Made by a program: the position numbers and the translations under genes. DNA of 40,196 bases from the NCBI GenBank assembly GCA_018971565.1, contig JAGXAO010000007.1:1-40196 (forward strand), given 5' to 3'. This document shows, piece after piece, positions 1-9,106 of the stretch. The notes beneath the pieces are model-generated. The model saw nothing but the letters and a program-made list of their open reading frames with translations, searched no databases and was not told the DNA's origin. This DNA is from Rhodospirillales bacterium. GTDB lineage: Bacteria; Pseudomonadota; Alphaproteobacteria; Acetobacterales; Acetobacteraceae. The first letter of the stretch is position 1, and every line of letters begins with the position of its first letter.

Positions 1-642
1 CGAAAATCCCTGGTTCTGGGCGCGAATGTCGGCATCAACAAGGAAGGCGCCGACCCGGAGCGGGATTACCCGGCTTTGGTAAAAGCTGTGGCGCCGTTCG
101 CGGACTATATCACCATCAACATCTCCTCCCCCAACACGCCGGGCCTGCGGGATTTACAGTCTGAGGAACGGCTGGCCGCCATTCTCTCCCGCATCGCCAG
201 CCCAAAGCCGGTTTACGTGAAAATTGCGCCGGATCTTTCAGAAGATGGGCTGGAGGCGGTCATCTCCGCCGCCGTGCAGCATAACGTCACTGGTCTTATC
301 ATCTCCAACACCACCATCGCCCGGCCCGGCACGCTGAAAAGTCCGTTAAAGCGGGAGGCCGGCGGGCTTTCCGGTGCACCGCTGTTCGCGCCCTCCACCG
401 CCATGCTGGCGCGGGCCTACCGGCTCGCGGGCAAGCGGCTCGTCTTCATTGGCGCGGGCGGGGTGTTCTCGGCGGAGGATGCACTGGCCAAGCTGCTGGC
501 GGGTGCGGCACTGGTGCAAATCTATTCCGGTTTCGCTTACCAGGGGCCAGCCATGTTGCCCAAATTGAAGGCGCGCCTGGCCATACTCCTAAAGCAGCGC
601 GGCTTCTCCTCCATCGCACAGGCCGTTGGCGCGGGGCTATGA
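1..642 (+). CDS. pyrD: Dihydroorotate dehydrogenase (quinone), class 2, 3' part
   Basis: This is the C-terminal 213 residues of a class-2 dihydroorotate dehydrogenase. The frame is open from base 1, so the start lies upstream of the window. The enzyme is a membrane-associated FMN protein that oxidises dihydroorotate to orotate in pyrimidine synthesis and passes electrons to quinone. Visible signatures are the active-site stretch NISSPNTPGLR, which carries the Ser base typical of class 2, the substrate/FMN stretch LIISNTT, and the C-terminal phosphate-binding region GAGGVFSAEDA followed by VQIYSGF. The stop codon overlaps the ATG of the next gene (ATGA), so the two are probably cotranscribed. 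Family assignment is secure; only the N-terminus is missing. Confidence 0.96.
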   Translation, partial: RKSLVLGANVGINKEGADPERDYPALVKAVAPFADYITINISSPNTPGLRDLQSEERLAAILSRIASPKPVYVKIAPDLSEDGLEAVISAAVQHNVTGLIISNTTIARPGTLKSPLKREAGGLSGAPLFAPSTAMLARAYRLAGKRLVFIGAGGVFSAEDALAKLLAGAALVQIYSGFAYQGPAMLPKLKARLAILLKQRGFSSIAQAVGAGL

Positions 643-1466
643 GCGGTTTCCGCGCACTGGCCGAAACTTATGACGGCTTCATCGTCGACCTCTGGGGCGT
701 GGTGCATGACGGTTGCACCCCCTACCCCGGCGTGCTGGACTGCTTGAAGCGCCTGAAGGCGGCGGACAAACGGGTGGTATTTCTTTCCAATGCCCCGCGC
801 CGCCCCTCTGGCATCCTGAAATTCCTGGCCAGCATTGGGGTCACACCGGATCTGCATGACGGCGTGATGTCCAGCGGTGAGGCGGTGTATCTTGGTTTGC
901 GAGACCGCACGGAGGAATTCGCCAATCTGGGCAGGCGCCTCTACCATCTTGGCCCGCCGCGCGACCGGGATGTGTTTGAAAGCCTGGCTTACGCGGAAGC
1001 CGCCGGGCCGGAGGACGCTGATTTCGTGCTGAATACCGGGCCGGATGACAAACTCGGCCCCCATAATGCGGAACTTTACCGCCCGGCGCTGGAGGCCTGC
1101 CTGAAGGCCAGGTTGCCGATGGTATGCGCCAACCCGGACCTGGAAGTGATAAAAGGCGGCAACCGCATTATCTGCGCGGGCTATCTGGCCCAGCTTTACG
1201 AAGCCGATGGCGGCCGGGTGATCCAGCGCGGCAAGCCGGATGCGGCCATCTACCAGCCTACTTTGACCATGCTTGGCACCAGCGCTGCGCGCACCTTGGC
1301 TATTGGCGATTCGCTGCGCACCGATATCGCGGGGGCAAAGGCCGCCGGAATTGATAGCTGCTGGGTGCTTTCCGGCATTCACGCGCTACACCCGGAAGCA
1401 GCCCCGGCGGAAGCCGCCGCTCTGGGCCTTGCCCCCGCCACCATCCTGCCCGGCTTTGCCTGGTAG
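639..1466 (+). CDS. HAD superfamily class IIA hydrolase (TIGR01459-like)
   Basis: This 275-residue protein is a cytoplasmic phosphatase-like member of the HAD class IIA group (NagD/pyridoxal-phosphatase relatives). Motif I is seen as VDLWGVVHDG near residue 16, motif II as VFLSNAPRR near residue 48, and the Mg-binding motif IV as AIGDSLRTDIAGAKAAG near residue 222. The motif I second Asp is replaced by Trp (DLW instead of DxD), as I recall for the alphaproteobacterial TIGR01459 branch. The physiological substrate is unknown. Its ATG overlaps the pyrD stop, implying translational coupling with pyrimidine synthesis, but a nucleotide substrate is only a guess. Confidence 0.88.
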   Translation: MSGFRALAETYDGFIVDLWGVVHDGCTPYPGVLDCLKRLKAADKRVVFLSNAPRRPSGILKFLASIGVTPDLHDGVMSSGEAVYLGLRDRTEEFANLGRRLYHLGPPRDRDVFESLAYAEAAGPEDADFVLNTGPDDKLGPHNAELYRPALEACLKARLPMVCANPDLEVIKGGNRIICAGYLAQLYEADGGRVIQRGKPDAAIYQPTLTMLGTSAARTLAIGDSLRTDIAGAKAAGIDSCWVLSGIHALHPEAAPAEAAALGLAPATILPGFAW

Positions 1467-1489
1467 GCCGCCAAAAAAGGAGACAGGAC

Positions 1490-2239
1490 ATGAAGACGAT
1501 TCTGGTCACCGGCGCCACCGCCGGATTTGGCGCCGCCTTCGCCCGGCGTTTTATTAAAGACGGCCATCGCGTGATCGCCACCGGGCGGCGCATGGAACGG
1601 CTGGAAGCATTGAAAACCGAGCTTGGCGAGGCCCTTCACATCGCCTCGCTGGACGTAACGGATAAAGAGGCCATCGCCGCCTTTATCCCCGCACTACCCG
1701 CCGCCTGGCAGCAGATCGACGTGCTGGTGAACAATGCCGGCCTGGCGTTCGGGCTTGGCCCTGCCTGGGAGGCCGACCTGGAAGACTGGGACAAAGTGGT
1801 CGCCACCAACATCAGCGGCCTCATCCACATGACCCACGCCGTGCTGCCGCAAATGGTGGCGCGGGACGATGGGATCATCCTCAATCTCGGTTCCACTGCC
1901 GGGGAATACCCCTATCCCGGCGGGCATATCTATGGCGCCAGCAAGGCGTTCGTCCGGCATTTCTCCCTTAATCTGCGCGCCGATCTGGTCGGCAAAAATA
2001 TCCGCGTCACCGATATCGAGCCTGGCCTTGTCAGCGGCACGGAGTTCAGCACCTTGCGCTTCAAAGGAGATGCGGACAGAGCCGCCTCCCTCTACCAGGG
2101 CGTGCAACCCCTCACGGCGGAGGACATCGCCAACACCGCCGCCTGGCTCATCTCCCTGCCCAAACATATGAACGTCAACCGGATCGAGATGATGCCCACC
2201 TGCCAGGCCAGCGGTCCGCTCGTGACCAAGCGCGACTAA
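1490..2239 (+). CDS. ydfG: SDR family oxidoreductase, YdfG-like 3-hydroxy acid dehydrogenase
   Basis: This 249-residue protein resembles Escherichia coli YdfG along its whole length as I recall that sequence. YdfG is an NADP-dependent dehydrogenase acting on serine, allo-threonine and 3-hydroxy acids, and also reduces malonic semialdehyde. The Rossmann motif TGATAGFG lies at about residues 7-14, NNAG near 82, and the catalytic Ser-Tyr-Lys set is in STAGEYPYPGG followed by IYGASKA. The late stretches DIEPGLVSGTEFS and IEMMPTCQ are typical of this subfamily. The start ATG has a strong AAGGAG site upstream. It sits 23 bases after the HAD gene and may belong to the pyrD unit. Confidence 0.9.
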   Translation: MKTILVTGATAGFGAAFARRFIKDGHRVIATGRRMERLEALKTELGEALHIASLDVTDKEAIAAFIPALPAAWQQIDVLVNNAGLAFGLGPAWEADLEDWDKVVATNISGLIHMTHAVLPQMVARDDGIILNLGSTAGEYPYPGGHIYGASKAFVRHFSLNLRADLVGKNIRVTDIEPGLVSGTEFSTLRFKGDADRAASLYQGVQPLTAEDIANTAAWLISLPKHMNVNRIEMMPTCQASGPLVTKRD

Positions 2240-2256
2240 GCGCGGCAGTTGGAATA

Positions 2257-2305
2257 ACTATAGACAATTTAAGATTGCGTTCATAACCTCTCCACAATCT
2301 ATAGT
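2257..2305. repeat. 8-bp inverted repeat in the comM-like promoter region
   Basis: The octamers ACTATAGA (2257-2264) and TCTATAGT (2298-2305) are perfect inverted copies separated by 33 bases, in the 75-base gap before the ComM-like gene. The arms are AT-rich in otherwise GC-rich sequence. It could be a regulatory site or a weak stem; no T-run follows, so a terminator is unlikely. Confidence 0.35.
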
Positions 2306-2314
2306 GGGCAGGTC

Positions 2315-3829
2315 ATGAGCATCGCACGCGTCAATTCCTTCGCATTTTCCGGCATCGAGGCCCAGCGCGTCGAAATTCAAGTACAGATTTCCTCCGGCCT
2401 GCCCGCCTTCCTCATGGTTGGCCTGCCCGACAAAGCCGTGGGCGAAGCCAGGGAGCGTGTGCGCGCGGCCCTCACCTCCATGGGCCTTTCCCTGCCGCCC
2501 AAGCGGATTCTCGTGAACCTCGCCCCGGCGGACATGCTGAAGGAGGGCAGCCATTTCGACCTGCCAGTGGCCCTGGCCGTGCTGGCGGCCATGGATGTGC
2601 TGCCCGCCGAGGAACTGGCGGGCTTCGCCGCCCTGGGCGAACTTTCGCTGGATGGCAGGCTGAACCCGGCCGCCGGGGTACTGCCCGCCGCCATCGCCGC
2701 CCAGGGGCGCGGCTGGGGGTTGATCTGCCCTGCTTCCCAAGGGGCGGAAGCCGGCTGGGCCGGGGAGCTCAACATTCTGGCCGCGTCTGATCTGCTCAGC
2801 CTCATCAATCATTTTCGCGGCACCCAACTGCTGCCCGCCCCACCGCCAGGGGAATTGGGCGGGGGAGCGCCGTATCTGGACCTTGCCGATGTAAAGGGTA
2901 TGGAAACCGCCCGGCGCGCGCTGGAGATTGCCGCGGCGGGCGGGCATAACCTTTTGATGCTTGGGCCGCCCGGCGGCGGCAAATCCATGCTCGCGGCACG
3001 CTTGCCCGGCCTGCTGCCGGACCTCACCCCCCGCCAGGCGCTGGAGGTGAGCATGGTGCATTCAGTGGCTGGCATGTTGACCAACGGCCAGCTCATCACC
3101 CGCCCGCCCTTCAGGGAGCCGCATTTCTCGGCCAGCCCCGCCGCCATCGCGGGCGGGGGCGTGCGAGCCCGGCCGGGGGAAATCTCGCTCGCCCATCGCG
3201 GTGTGCTGTTTCTGGATGAAGTGCCCGAGTTCCCCCGCGCCACGCTGGAGGCTTTGCGTGCCCCCATGGAAACCGGCCAAACCACGGTCAGCCGCGCCGC
3301 CGCGCATGTAACCTATCCGGCGCGCTTCCAGCTCATCGGCGCCATGAACCCCTGCCGCTGCGGCTATCTGGGCGATGGGTCCCGCGAATGCGGCCGCGCC
3401 CCGCGCTGCGGGGAGGATTACCAGAACAAGCTCTCCGGCCCGCTGCTGGACCGGATGGACCTGGTCGTGGAGATTATGCCGCTCATGCCCAAGGAACTGG
3501 CCTGGGCGAAGCCGGGGGAAAGCAGCGCAATGGTTGCCGCACGGGTGGCGTTGGCCCGGGCGCGGGCGGTGGACCGCTTCGGCGAGCATGGCCCCGCCCG
3601 CAACGCCGAGGCCCCGCCCGAACTTCTACCTGCAACAGATGAAGCGCGGCGCTTTTTGCAAGGCGCCGCAGAGACATTGCGGCTTTCCGCGCGCGGGCAG
3701 ATCCGCGCCCTACGCGTGGGCCGCACCATCGCGGACCTGGCCGGGCAACGCGAAACCCAGAAAGCGCATATCGCGGAAGCGCTGGCCTACCGGCACAAAA
3801 TGCCAAAACAGGCGGTGCTGGAGACATAG
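2315..3829 (+). CDS. comM: YifB/ComM family Mg-chelatase-like AAA+ ATPase
   Basis: This 504-residue protein has the full ComM/YifB architecture. An N-terminal Lon-protease-like ChlI domain covers roughly residues 20-140, an AAA+ module follows with Walker A GPPGGGKS near 218-225 and Walker B GVLFLDEVPEF near 297, and a C-terminal Mg_chelatase_C region ends the protein. The cysteine cluster NPCRCGY...ECGRAPRC near 347-367 is characteristic. In Vibrio, ComM is a hexameric helicase promoting branch migration during natural transformation; the broader family probably serves recombination. The ATG is preceded by a 75-base AT-richer gap holding an inverted repeat. The stop abuts the stop of the convergent glycosyltransferase with no spacer. 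Confidence 0.94.
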   Translation: MSIARVNSFAFSGIEAQRVEIQVQISSGLPAFLMVGLPDKAVGEARERVRAALTSMGLSLPPKRILVNLAPADMLKEGSHFDLPVALAVLAAMDVLPAEELAGFAALGELSLDGRLNPAAGVLPAAIAAQGRGWGLICPASQGAEAGWAGELNILAASDLLSLINHFRGTQLLPAPPPGELGGGAPYLDLADVKGMETARRALEIAAAGGHNLLMLGPPGGGKSMLAARLPGLLPDLTPRQALEVSMVHSVAGMLTNGQLITRPPFREPHFSASPAAIAGGGVRARPGEISLAHRGVLFLDEVPEFPRATLEALRAPMETGQTTVSRAAAHVTYPARFQLIGAMNPCRCGYLGDGSRECGRAPRCGEDYQNKLSGPLLDRMDLVVEIMPLMPKELAWAKPGESSAMVAARVALARARAVDRFGEHGPARNAEAPPELLPATDEARRFLQGAAETLRLSARGQIRALRVGRTIADLAGQRETQKAHIAEALAYRHKMPKQAVLET

Positions 3830-6772
3830 CTAAGCCGCCAGAATTTCCTTTACCCGCCGGGCAAAATCGGCAGGGTTGTTCTCCTTCGTCAACCGCCTCA
3901 GCGCACCCGCCCGCAGGTGCCGCCACAACGCCTCGTCATGATAAAGCCGAGCGATGGCCGCCGCGAAGGCCATTGGCTGGTCGGCGGGTACCGCCAGCAC
4001 GTCCTCGCCATGCCGCCAGCCGAGTTGCTCCGCCAGCAGCATCGTTACCACGCAGGGCAATCCCATCGCGGCGGCCTCGTAAATTTTGTACGGTGTACCT
4101 GCGGCAAAACGCGTGGGCGCCACAAATATCCGTGCCTTTTCATAAAGCGGCCTGGTATCCGCCACTTCGCCCAGAAAATTCACGCCCACACCGGGGGCAG
4201 GCAGTTCAACCCCCGCCGCCACATGCCCCGCCGCGTTCAGCACTGGCGGTGTCTGCATCAATTTCGCCAGAGCCGGATATATTTCATCCTGGTAAAACCT
4301 TAAGGAGTCATCATTCGGTGCGCCAGGCTGATGAATGGCGCCCACGAACAACAGCCCCGCCCGCGCCGCGAAGCTTGCGGCCGTCGGTTCCGGCACGCGC
4401 GCCGTGCCTAGCATGGCAACGGGCTTTACCCCCAATTGCTTCAAATGCCCGGCCTCGGCCTCGTTCACCGCCAGCACCCGCGCAATGCTCCGCAGCCCGC
4501 CGAATTCTTTTGCCAAAGCCCTGGGAAGATCGAAATCCGCGCCGCCGCGCAGCGCCTCCCGGCAACTGACCAGGGCCTCGGTATCCAGAATGATTTTTGC
4601 CTTTACGCCGGTTTTTTCCAAAGCCTCCTGCACCCGCCGCAGATTATGCGTACGCGCCACCCACACCAGATCGTACAAATCCGTACGCTCAGCCAGAAAC
4701 GCCTCCAGCCCGGTAAATTCACGGTCGTATAAAATCTCTGCCCGCTCCGGCATATCGCCCAACAGGCTCATCATATCATAGGGCGCGCCGTTGATAGGAA
4801 ATACATGCACATCGTAGCCCGCCATATCTATGGCATTAACAATATCGTTGGAGCGTACGAAGCCGGAGCCCAGGCGGCGCAGAGGTACCGTATCCTCAAT
4901 GAACAGCACCCGCCGCCGCTTGCCGCGAGAACGCGCCGCAAGTAAATTCTGTTCACCCGTTGCATGCTGCGCTTGCAAAAATTCCTGGTGCTTGCCGCGG
5001 AAAATCCGCCGCCCGCGCCGCATCAGCGCCATCGAGGCTTCGGATGTCGCGGCACTGCCGAATTCAAGATGCTCAACGCTCACCGCCGGGTCGTATACAA
5101 TCCGGAATCCGGCCTTCAGCATTCGCGTGCATAAATCGGCATCCTCATAATAAGCTGGCATGAAATCTTCATCGAACCCGCCAAGGCTTTTCACAACATC
5201 CGCGCGGCAAAGAAGGAACACCGCCGAGCCATAATCCACATCCCGCACAAAGTTTGCTTCCGGTGCAAGTGGTGAGGCATCGCGCAAATAGCCCGTCGTG
5301 GTGCCATCACTCCAGATAACCGACCCCGCCTCCTGCAATCTTCCATGCGTGCGAATAATTTTTCCGCATACCGCGCCAATGTCTTCAGCCGATTGCACCC
5401 GCCGCAGCGCCGCCGCCACGGCACCATGCCCAAGCTCCACATCATTGTTCAAATACAGCAAGGCCGGTGCGGCCACATGCTCCAGCGCCTGGTTGCAGGC
5501 TTTCAAAAACCCGAGATTCTGTGCATTCCGCAGAATCACCACGCCTGTTGCATATTGCCCCAACCAACGGGTTTCATCCGTCGAAGCATTATCCACGAGA
5601 ATAAGCTGCACCGCCCCGGCGAAATTCCGCCGCAGCGAGGCCAGGCTGCGCATGGTCAGCTCAAAACGATTATGCGCCACCATCACCACAGCAAGCTCTG
5701 GCTGGCCCTGGCAGGAAAAATCCAGCCGCTGCCTGGCAAACAGCGCCAGATCCGCCCGCGCCTTGCGAATAAAGGCTTCCCGCGCCGGATATTCCTCCAG
5801 CACCTGAACCCGCGCTGGCGGGCTGTAATCCAGCCCCTCGGCCAAGCCAATCATTCGCAAATGCGCAAACGCATCCCGCATCTGCCCGGCATTCAGCGCG
5901 TCGCGCACCGGCCTGTGCATGTCCTTGTAGTAGGCAAGGTCGATTTCCGCCGCGGGCTGGCGCAGCTCGAAACAACCATGCTGCACGAATTGCTGATAGC
6001 CGTTGCGGTACATGCCAAGCCGTGCCGCCGCCGCGAGATCCGGGTAGCGCTGCATATAAAATCGTTCGGAAAAATGCGGCACGGGGTCGAATAATTCCGG
6101 CGTGGCATTGGTGAGGTAATGATGGATCGCCGCGACATATTGCCCGCGCAGAATCTCCGCCTTTGCCGCCGGGTGATTCTCAACATACCAGGCAGGGTCG
6201 AAATAGATCGAAGGCGCCAACTCATCCCGCCCGGAGCCGAGGCAAGCGAGGAAGTGCACATAAGGCCCCGGCCCGTCTATCTCGCCTTCCGCTACCCCCG
6301 CCGCCAGCGCCTGGGCGCGGTAGAACGACGCATCGAACAGATATTGGCCGATCCTGCGCTCCCTCTGGCCGGATTTCAGATAATGGTCATACCGCCCGTA
6401 ACAGCCGTGGAGTTCAAGATTCTCCAGCGTCATGTCGTCATAAAGCTCGGCATAGAGCGCATCGTCGAAAAGCCAATGCGGCGAGACGCCGCGCCAGCCA
6501 TACTGGCAATAATGGTCGAACCCCGAGGCGTAATGCCCGGCGCGCACCAGTTCCGCCACATCCGGGTTACGGGCGAGGTAATATGGCTCGTCGAAAATTG
6601 CCGAGGGGCTATGCCCCTGCCTGGCGCCCACGCGCAGGTAAAATTCCAGCGCCGCCCCTGGTGCCGCCTGCGCCTCAGGGTAATGATGCAGATACCAACC
6701 CTGGTCGAACACTGCCCAGGCGGGCTTTATGGGGCAATCGGGGCTTAGAAGCTCGTGTACAGGGCGGGGCAT
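3830..6772 (-). CDS. Two-domain glycosyltransferase (GT2 + GT4-like) with N-terminal repeats
   Basis: This 980-residue cytoplasmic protein carries two predicted transferase heads. After six degenerate repeats (about residues 20-275) comes a GT2/GT-A domain at about 358-580, with AVVMVAHNRF, the DNASTDET nucleotide-binding loop, LYLNNDVE as the DxD-like metal site and YYEDADLCTRM near its end. A GT-B, group 1 domain follows at about 665-980, with LLFVGAIHQPGAPND and the nucleotide-sugar stretch RFAAGTPYKIYEAAAMGLP. I chose the ATG at 6772 because the longer reading frame to 6907 runs into bioA and adds a low-complexity leader with no family resemblance. It probably makes a surface or secreted glycan; the acceptor is unknown. 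It lies well outside the main EPS locus. Confidence 0.85.
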   Translation of the reverse strand: MPRPVHELLSPDCPIKPAWAVFDQGWYLHHYPEAQAAPGAALEFYLRVGARQGHSPSAIFDEPYYLARNPDVAELVRAGHYASGFDHYCQYGWRGVSPHWLFDDALYAELYDDMTLENLELHGCYGRYDHYLKSGQRERRIGQYLFDASFYRAQALAAGVAEGEIDGPGPYVHFLACLGSGRDELAPSIYFDPAWYVENHPAAKAEILRGQYVAAIHHYLTNATPELFDPVPHFSERFYMQRYPDLAAAARLGMYRNGYQQFVQHGCFELRQPAAEIDLAYYKDMHRPVRDALNAGQMRDAFAHLRMIGLAEGLDYSPPARVQVLEEYPAREAFIRKARADLALFARQRLDFSCQGQPELAVVMVAHNRFELTMRSLASLRRNFAGAVQLILVDNASTDETRWLGQYATGVVILRNAQNLGFLKACNQALEHVAAPALLYLNNDVELGHGAVAAALRRVQSAEDIGAVCGKIIRTHGRLQEAGSVIWSDGTTTGYLRDASPLAPEANFVRDVDYGSAVFLLCRADVVKSLGGFDEDFMPAYYEDADLCTRMLKAGFRIVYDPAVSVEHLEFGSAATSEASMALMRRGRRIFRGKHQEFLQAQHATGEQNLLAARSRGKRRRVLFIEDTVPLRRLGSGFVRSNDIVNAIDMAGYDVHVFPINGAPYDMMSLLGDMPERAEILYDREFTGLEAFLAERTDLYDLVWVARTHNLRRVQEALEKTGVKAKIILDTEALVSCREALRGGADFDLPRALAKEFGGLRSIARVLAVNEAEAGHLKQLGVKPVAMLGTARVPEPTAASFAARAGLLFVGAIHQPGAPNDDSLRFYQDEIYPALAKLMQTPPVLNAAGHVAAGVELPAPGVGVNFLGEVADTRPLYEKARIFVAPTRFAAGTPYKIYEAAAMGLPCVVTMLLAEQLGWRHGEDVLAVPADQPMAFAAAIARLYHDEALWRHLRAGALRRLTKENNPADFARRVKEILAA
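5948..6715 (-). repeat. Six degenerate ~43-residue protein repeats in the glycosyltransferase N-terminus
   Basis: The coded protein shows about six diverged copies of a unit that begins FDxxxYxxxxPD and ends with an HYxxYG-type segment. Openings include FDQGWYL, FDEPYYL, FDDALYA, FDASFYR, FDPAWYV and FSERFYM. This type of repeat is familiar from large glycosyltransferases of Acetobacteraceae and other alphaproteobacteria. Its role is unknown; scaffolding or glycan contact is a guess. Confidence 0.65.
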
Positions 6773-6795
6773 ATTCCCGCATAGGTTGCAATTTG

Positions 6796-8052
6796 TTAAG
6801 GTGCGGTCAAGACGCGGCGAATGGCATCTGTTAACCGGGACAGCTCCTCCGGCGATATGGTGAGAGCCGGGGTTAAATACACAATGTCCCTGAAGGGCCG
6901 TATCCACACGCCCTCTTTCAGCAATCTCTGCCGCAAGGTGGCCGGGTCCTTAATTTCGTGCATCTGCACCACGCCAATGGCGCCCAGCACCCGCACATCC
7001 TTCACCCCCGGCAGGCTCCGGCAAGGCTCCAGCTCCCGTGCCAGCTGCGCGGAAATATCGGCGGCCTGCGCCAAACGCGGCTCGGCTTCAAACAGATCCA
7101 GCGAGGCATTGGCCGCGGCACAACCCAGCGCATGCGCCATATAGGTGGGGCCGTGCATCAGGGCGGTCATCGGACTGTCCGACAGAAACGCCTCGAACAG
7201 CCGGTCCGTGGCGATGGTCGCGGCCAGCGGGCTGGTGCCGCCGGTCAGCGCCTTGGAGAGCGTGACGATATCCGGCACCACCCCGGCCTGCTGGAACGCG
7301 AACATGCTGCCGGTGCGACCGAAGCCGGTGAAAATCTCGTCGAAGATCAGCGTTAGCCCATAGGCATCCGCCGCTGCGCGCAGCCGTTGCAAAACCTCTA
7401 TGCCATGAAACACCATGCCGCCCGCGCCCTGCACCAGCGGCTCCACGATAATGGCGGCGAGGCTTTTATGCTCGCGTTCCAGAAAGCTCTCGAACGCCGC
7501 GATGCTCGGCGCGTCTTTCGGCAACGGCACCACCGGGTGTTCCGGCAGCAGCCCGGTAAACAGGCTATGCATGCCCTCTTCCGGGTCGCAAATCGCCATG
7601 GTGCCCAGCGTGTCGCCATGATAGCCGCCGGAAAAGGCCAGAATCTTTGTCCGCCCGCGCTCACCTTTGTTGAGGCGGGACTGCACGGCGATTTTAATCG
7701 CCACCTCCACCGCCACCGAGCCGGAATCGGTAAAGAACACCCGGTTCAAATCTCCCGGCATCAAGGCCGCCAGGCGCGTTGCCAGCCTGTAGGCTGGCTC
7801 ATGCGCCAGCCCGCCGAACATCACATGCGGCATGGCCTCAAGCTGCTGCGCCACGGCCTGCTGGATATGCGGGTGGTTATAGCCATGGCAGGCGGTCCAC
7901 CAGCTGGCGATACCGTCGATCAGCTCCCGCCCATCCTCCAGGACGATCCGGCACCCCTCCGTGCGCACCACCGGCGCGGGCAGAGGCACGGTGGCCATCT
8001 GCGCATAGGGCAGCCACACATGGCGCCACCCTGTCTCCAGCCAAGAAGACAT
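6796..8052 (-). CDS. bioA: Adenosylmethionine-8-amino-7-oxononanoate aminotransferase
   Basis: This 418-residue class III aminotransferase transfers the amino group of S-adenosylmethionine to KAPA, giving DAPA in biotin synthesis. Diagnostic features are WLPYAQM near residue 13, DGIASWWTACHGYNHP near 46-61 (typical of BioA), the PLP contact FDEIFTGFGRTG near 237-248, and the Schiff-base lysine at 267 in TLSKALTGG. Its ATG overlaps the bioB stop (ATGA), so bioB and bioA are translationally coupled. The stop lies 23 bases before the ATG of the downstream two-domain glycosyltransferase, which may therefore be read from the same message. Confidence 0.96.
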   Translation of the reverse strand: MSSWLETGWRHVWLPYAQMATVPLPAPVVRTEGCRIVLEDGRELIDGIASWWTACHGYNHPHIQQAVAQQLEAMPHVMFGGLAHEPAYRLATRLAALMPGDLNRVFFTDSGSVAVEVAIKIAVQSRLNKGERGRTKILAFSGGYHGDTLGTMAICDPEEGMHSLFTGLLPEHPVVPLPKDAPSIAAFESFLEREHKSLAAIIVEPLVQGAGGMVFHGIEVLQRLRAAADAYGLTLIFDEIFTGFGRTGSMFAFQQAGVVPDIVTLSKALTGGTSPLAATIATDRLFEAFLSDSPMTALMHGPTYMAHALGCAAANASLDLFEAEPRLAQAADISAQLARELEPCRSLPGVKDVRVLGAIGVVQMHEIKDPATLRQRLLKEGVWIRPFRDIVYLTPALTISPEELSRLTDAIRRVLTAP

Positions 8053-9014
8053 CAGGAATGAGCCGGTTGCAGCCCCAGCCTGGCGAACAGCGCCTCGTCA
8101 TGCGGCACGGTGGCGTTCTTGGTGGTCAGCAGTTTCTCGCCATGGAAGATGGAGTTCGCCCCGGCCAGGAAGCACAGCGCCTGGGCTTCGTCGCTCATCG
8201 CCTCGCGGCCCGCCGAAAGCCTCACATAGCTCCTGGGCATGGTGATGCGCGCCGCCGCCACCACCCGCACGAAGTCGATCGGGTCGATCTTCTCGGACTT
8301 CGCCAGCGGCGTGCCCTCCACCGCCACCAGCGCATTAATGGGCACAGATTCCGGCGGGGTGGGCAGGCTGGCCAGCGTGGCGATGAGCCCGGCGCGGTCG
8401 CCCTCATCCTCGCCCATGCCCACAATCCCGCCGCAGCACACGTTAATGCCAGCATCGCGCACCGCATCCAGCGTGTCCAGCCGGTCCTGATAGGTGCGGG
8501 TGGTGATCACCTTGCCGTAATATTCGGGCGAGGTGTCCAGGTTGTGGTTGTAGTAATCCAGCCCGGCCTGCTTCAGCTTCTGGCTCTGGAAGGGGTCGAG
8601 CATGCCCAGGGTCACGCAGGTTTCCATGCCCAGCGCCTTCACGCCCTCGATCATCTGGCAGACGGTGTCGAGGTCGTGGTCCTTCGGGCTGCGCCAGGCG
8701 GCGCCCATGCAGAAACGCCCGGCGCCTTTTTCCTTGGCGGCGCGGGCTTCCGCCAGCACGGCTTCCACCGCCATCAGCCGGGATGCCTTGGTGCCAGTTT
8801 CATACCCGGCGGCCTGCGGGCAATAGCCGCAATCTTCCGGGCAACCGCCGGTTTTTATGGAAAGCAAGGTGGAGATCTGCACCCTCGTGGGGTCGAAATG
8901 CTCTCTGTGCACGTTCATCGCCCGGAACACCAGCTCCGGAAACGGCAAATCCAGCAGCGCCTGCACCTCGGCACGGCTCCAGCGGGGGCGGATTTCGATA
9001 TGGCTCTCAGGCAC
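8052..9014 (-). CDS. bioB: Biotin synthase (radical SAM)
   Basis: This radical-SAM enzyme inserts sulfur into dethiobiotin in the last step of biotin synthesis. The SAM-cluster cysteines are C58, C62 and C65 in [10 protein letters not shown]. Also typical are [13 protein letters not shown], which binds substrate and the auxiliary [2Fe-2S] cluster, and [11 protein letters not shown] prefer a GTG start at 9014. A GGAG site lies 9 bases upstream, and the resulting 320-residue N-terminus begins a few residues before the conserved [12 protein letters not shown] segment, as in relatives. A longer frame to a TTG at 9086 lacks a clear ribosome site and would nearly fill the gap to divergent bioD. Confidence 0.95.
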   Translation of the reverse strand: MPESHIEIRPRWSRAEVQALLDLPFPELVFRAMNVHREHFDPTRVQISTLLSIKTGGCPEDCGYCPQAAGYETGTKASRLMAVEAVLAEARAAKEKGAGRFCMGAAWRSPKDHDLDTVCQMIEGVKALGMETCVTLGMLDPFQSQKLKQAGLDYYNHNLDTSPEYYGKVITTRTYQDRLDTLDAVRDAGINVCCGGIVGMGEDEGDRAGLIATLASLPTPPESVPINALVAVEGTPLAKSEKIDPIDFVRVVAAARITMPRSYVRLSAGREAMSDEAQALCFLAGANSIFHGEKLLTTKNATVPHDEALFARLGLQPAHS

Positions 9015-9106
9015 TTCTGTAAACTCCAAGCACGGCGATCCCCGCCAGCCTACCGCCTCACCTGCGCGGATGGAAGGGAGAAGCAAACCGGCCTAGAAAC
9101 TGCGGT

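Noticed and set aside
537-1382. A 281-codon open frame on minus across pyrD and the HAD gene
   Set aside because: Antisense to two well supported genes and of biased composition.
2258-3061. A 267-codon open frame on minus inside comM
   Set aside because: Gly/Gln/His-rich shadow of a certain AAA+ gene.
5345-6834. Several plus-strand open frames opposite the two-domain glycosyltransferase
   Set aside because: Low-complexity Arg/Pro/His composition and no ribosome sites; the minus-strand protein has clear domains.
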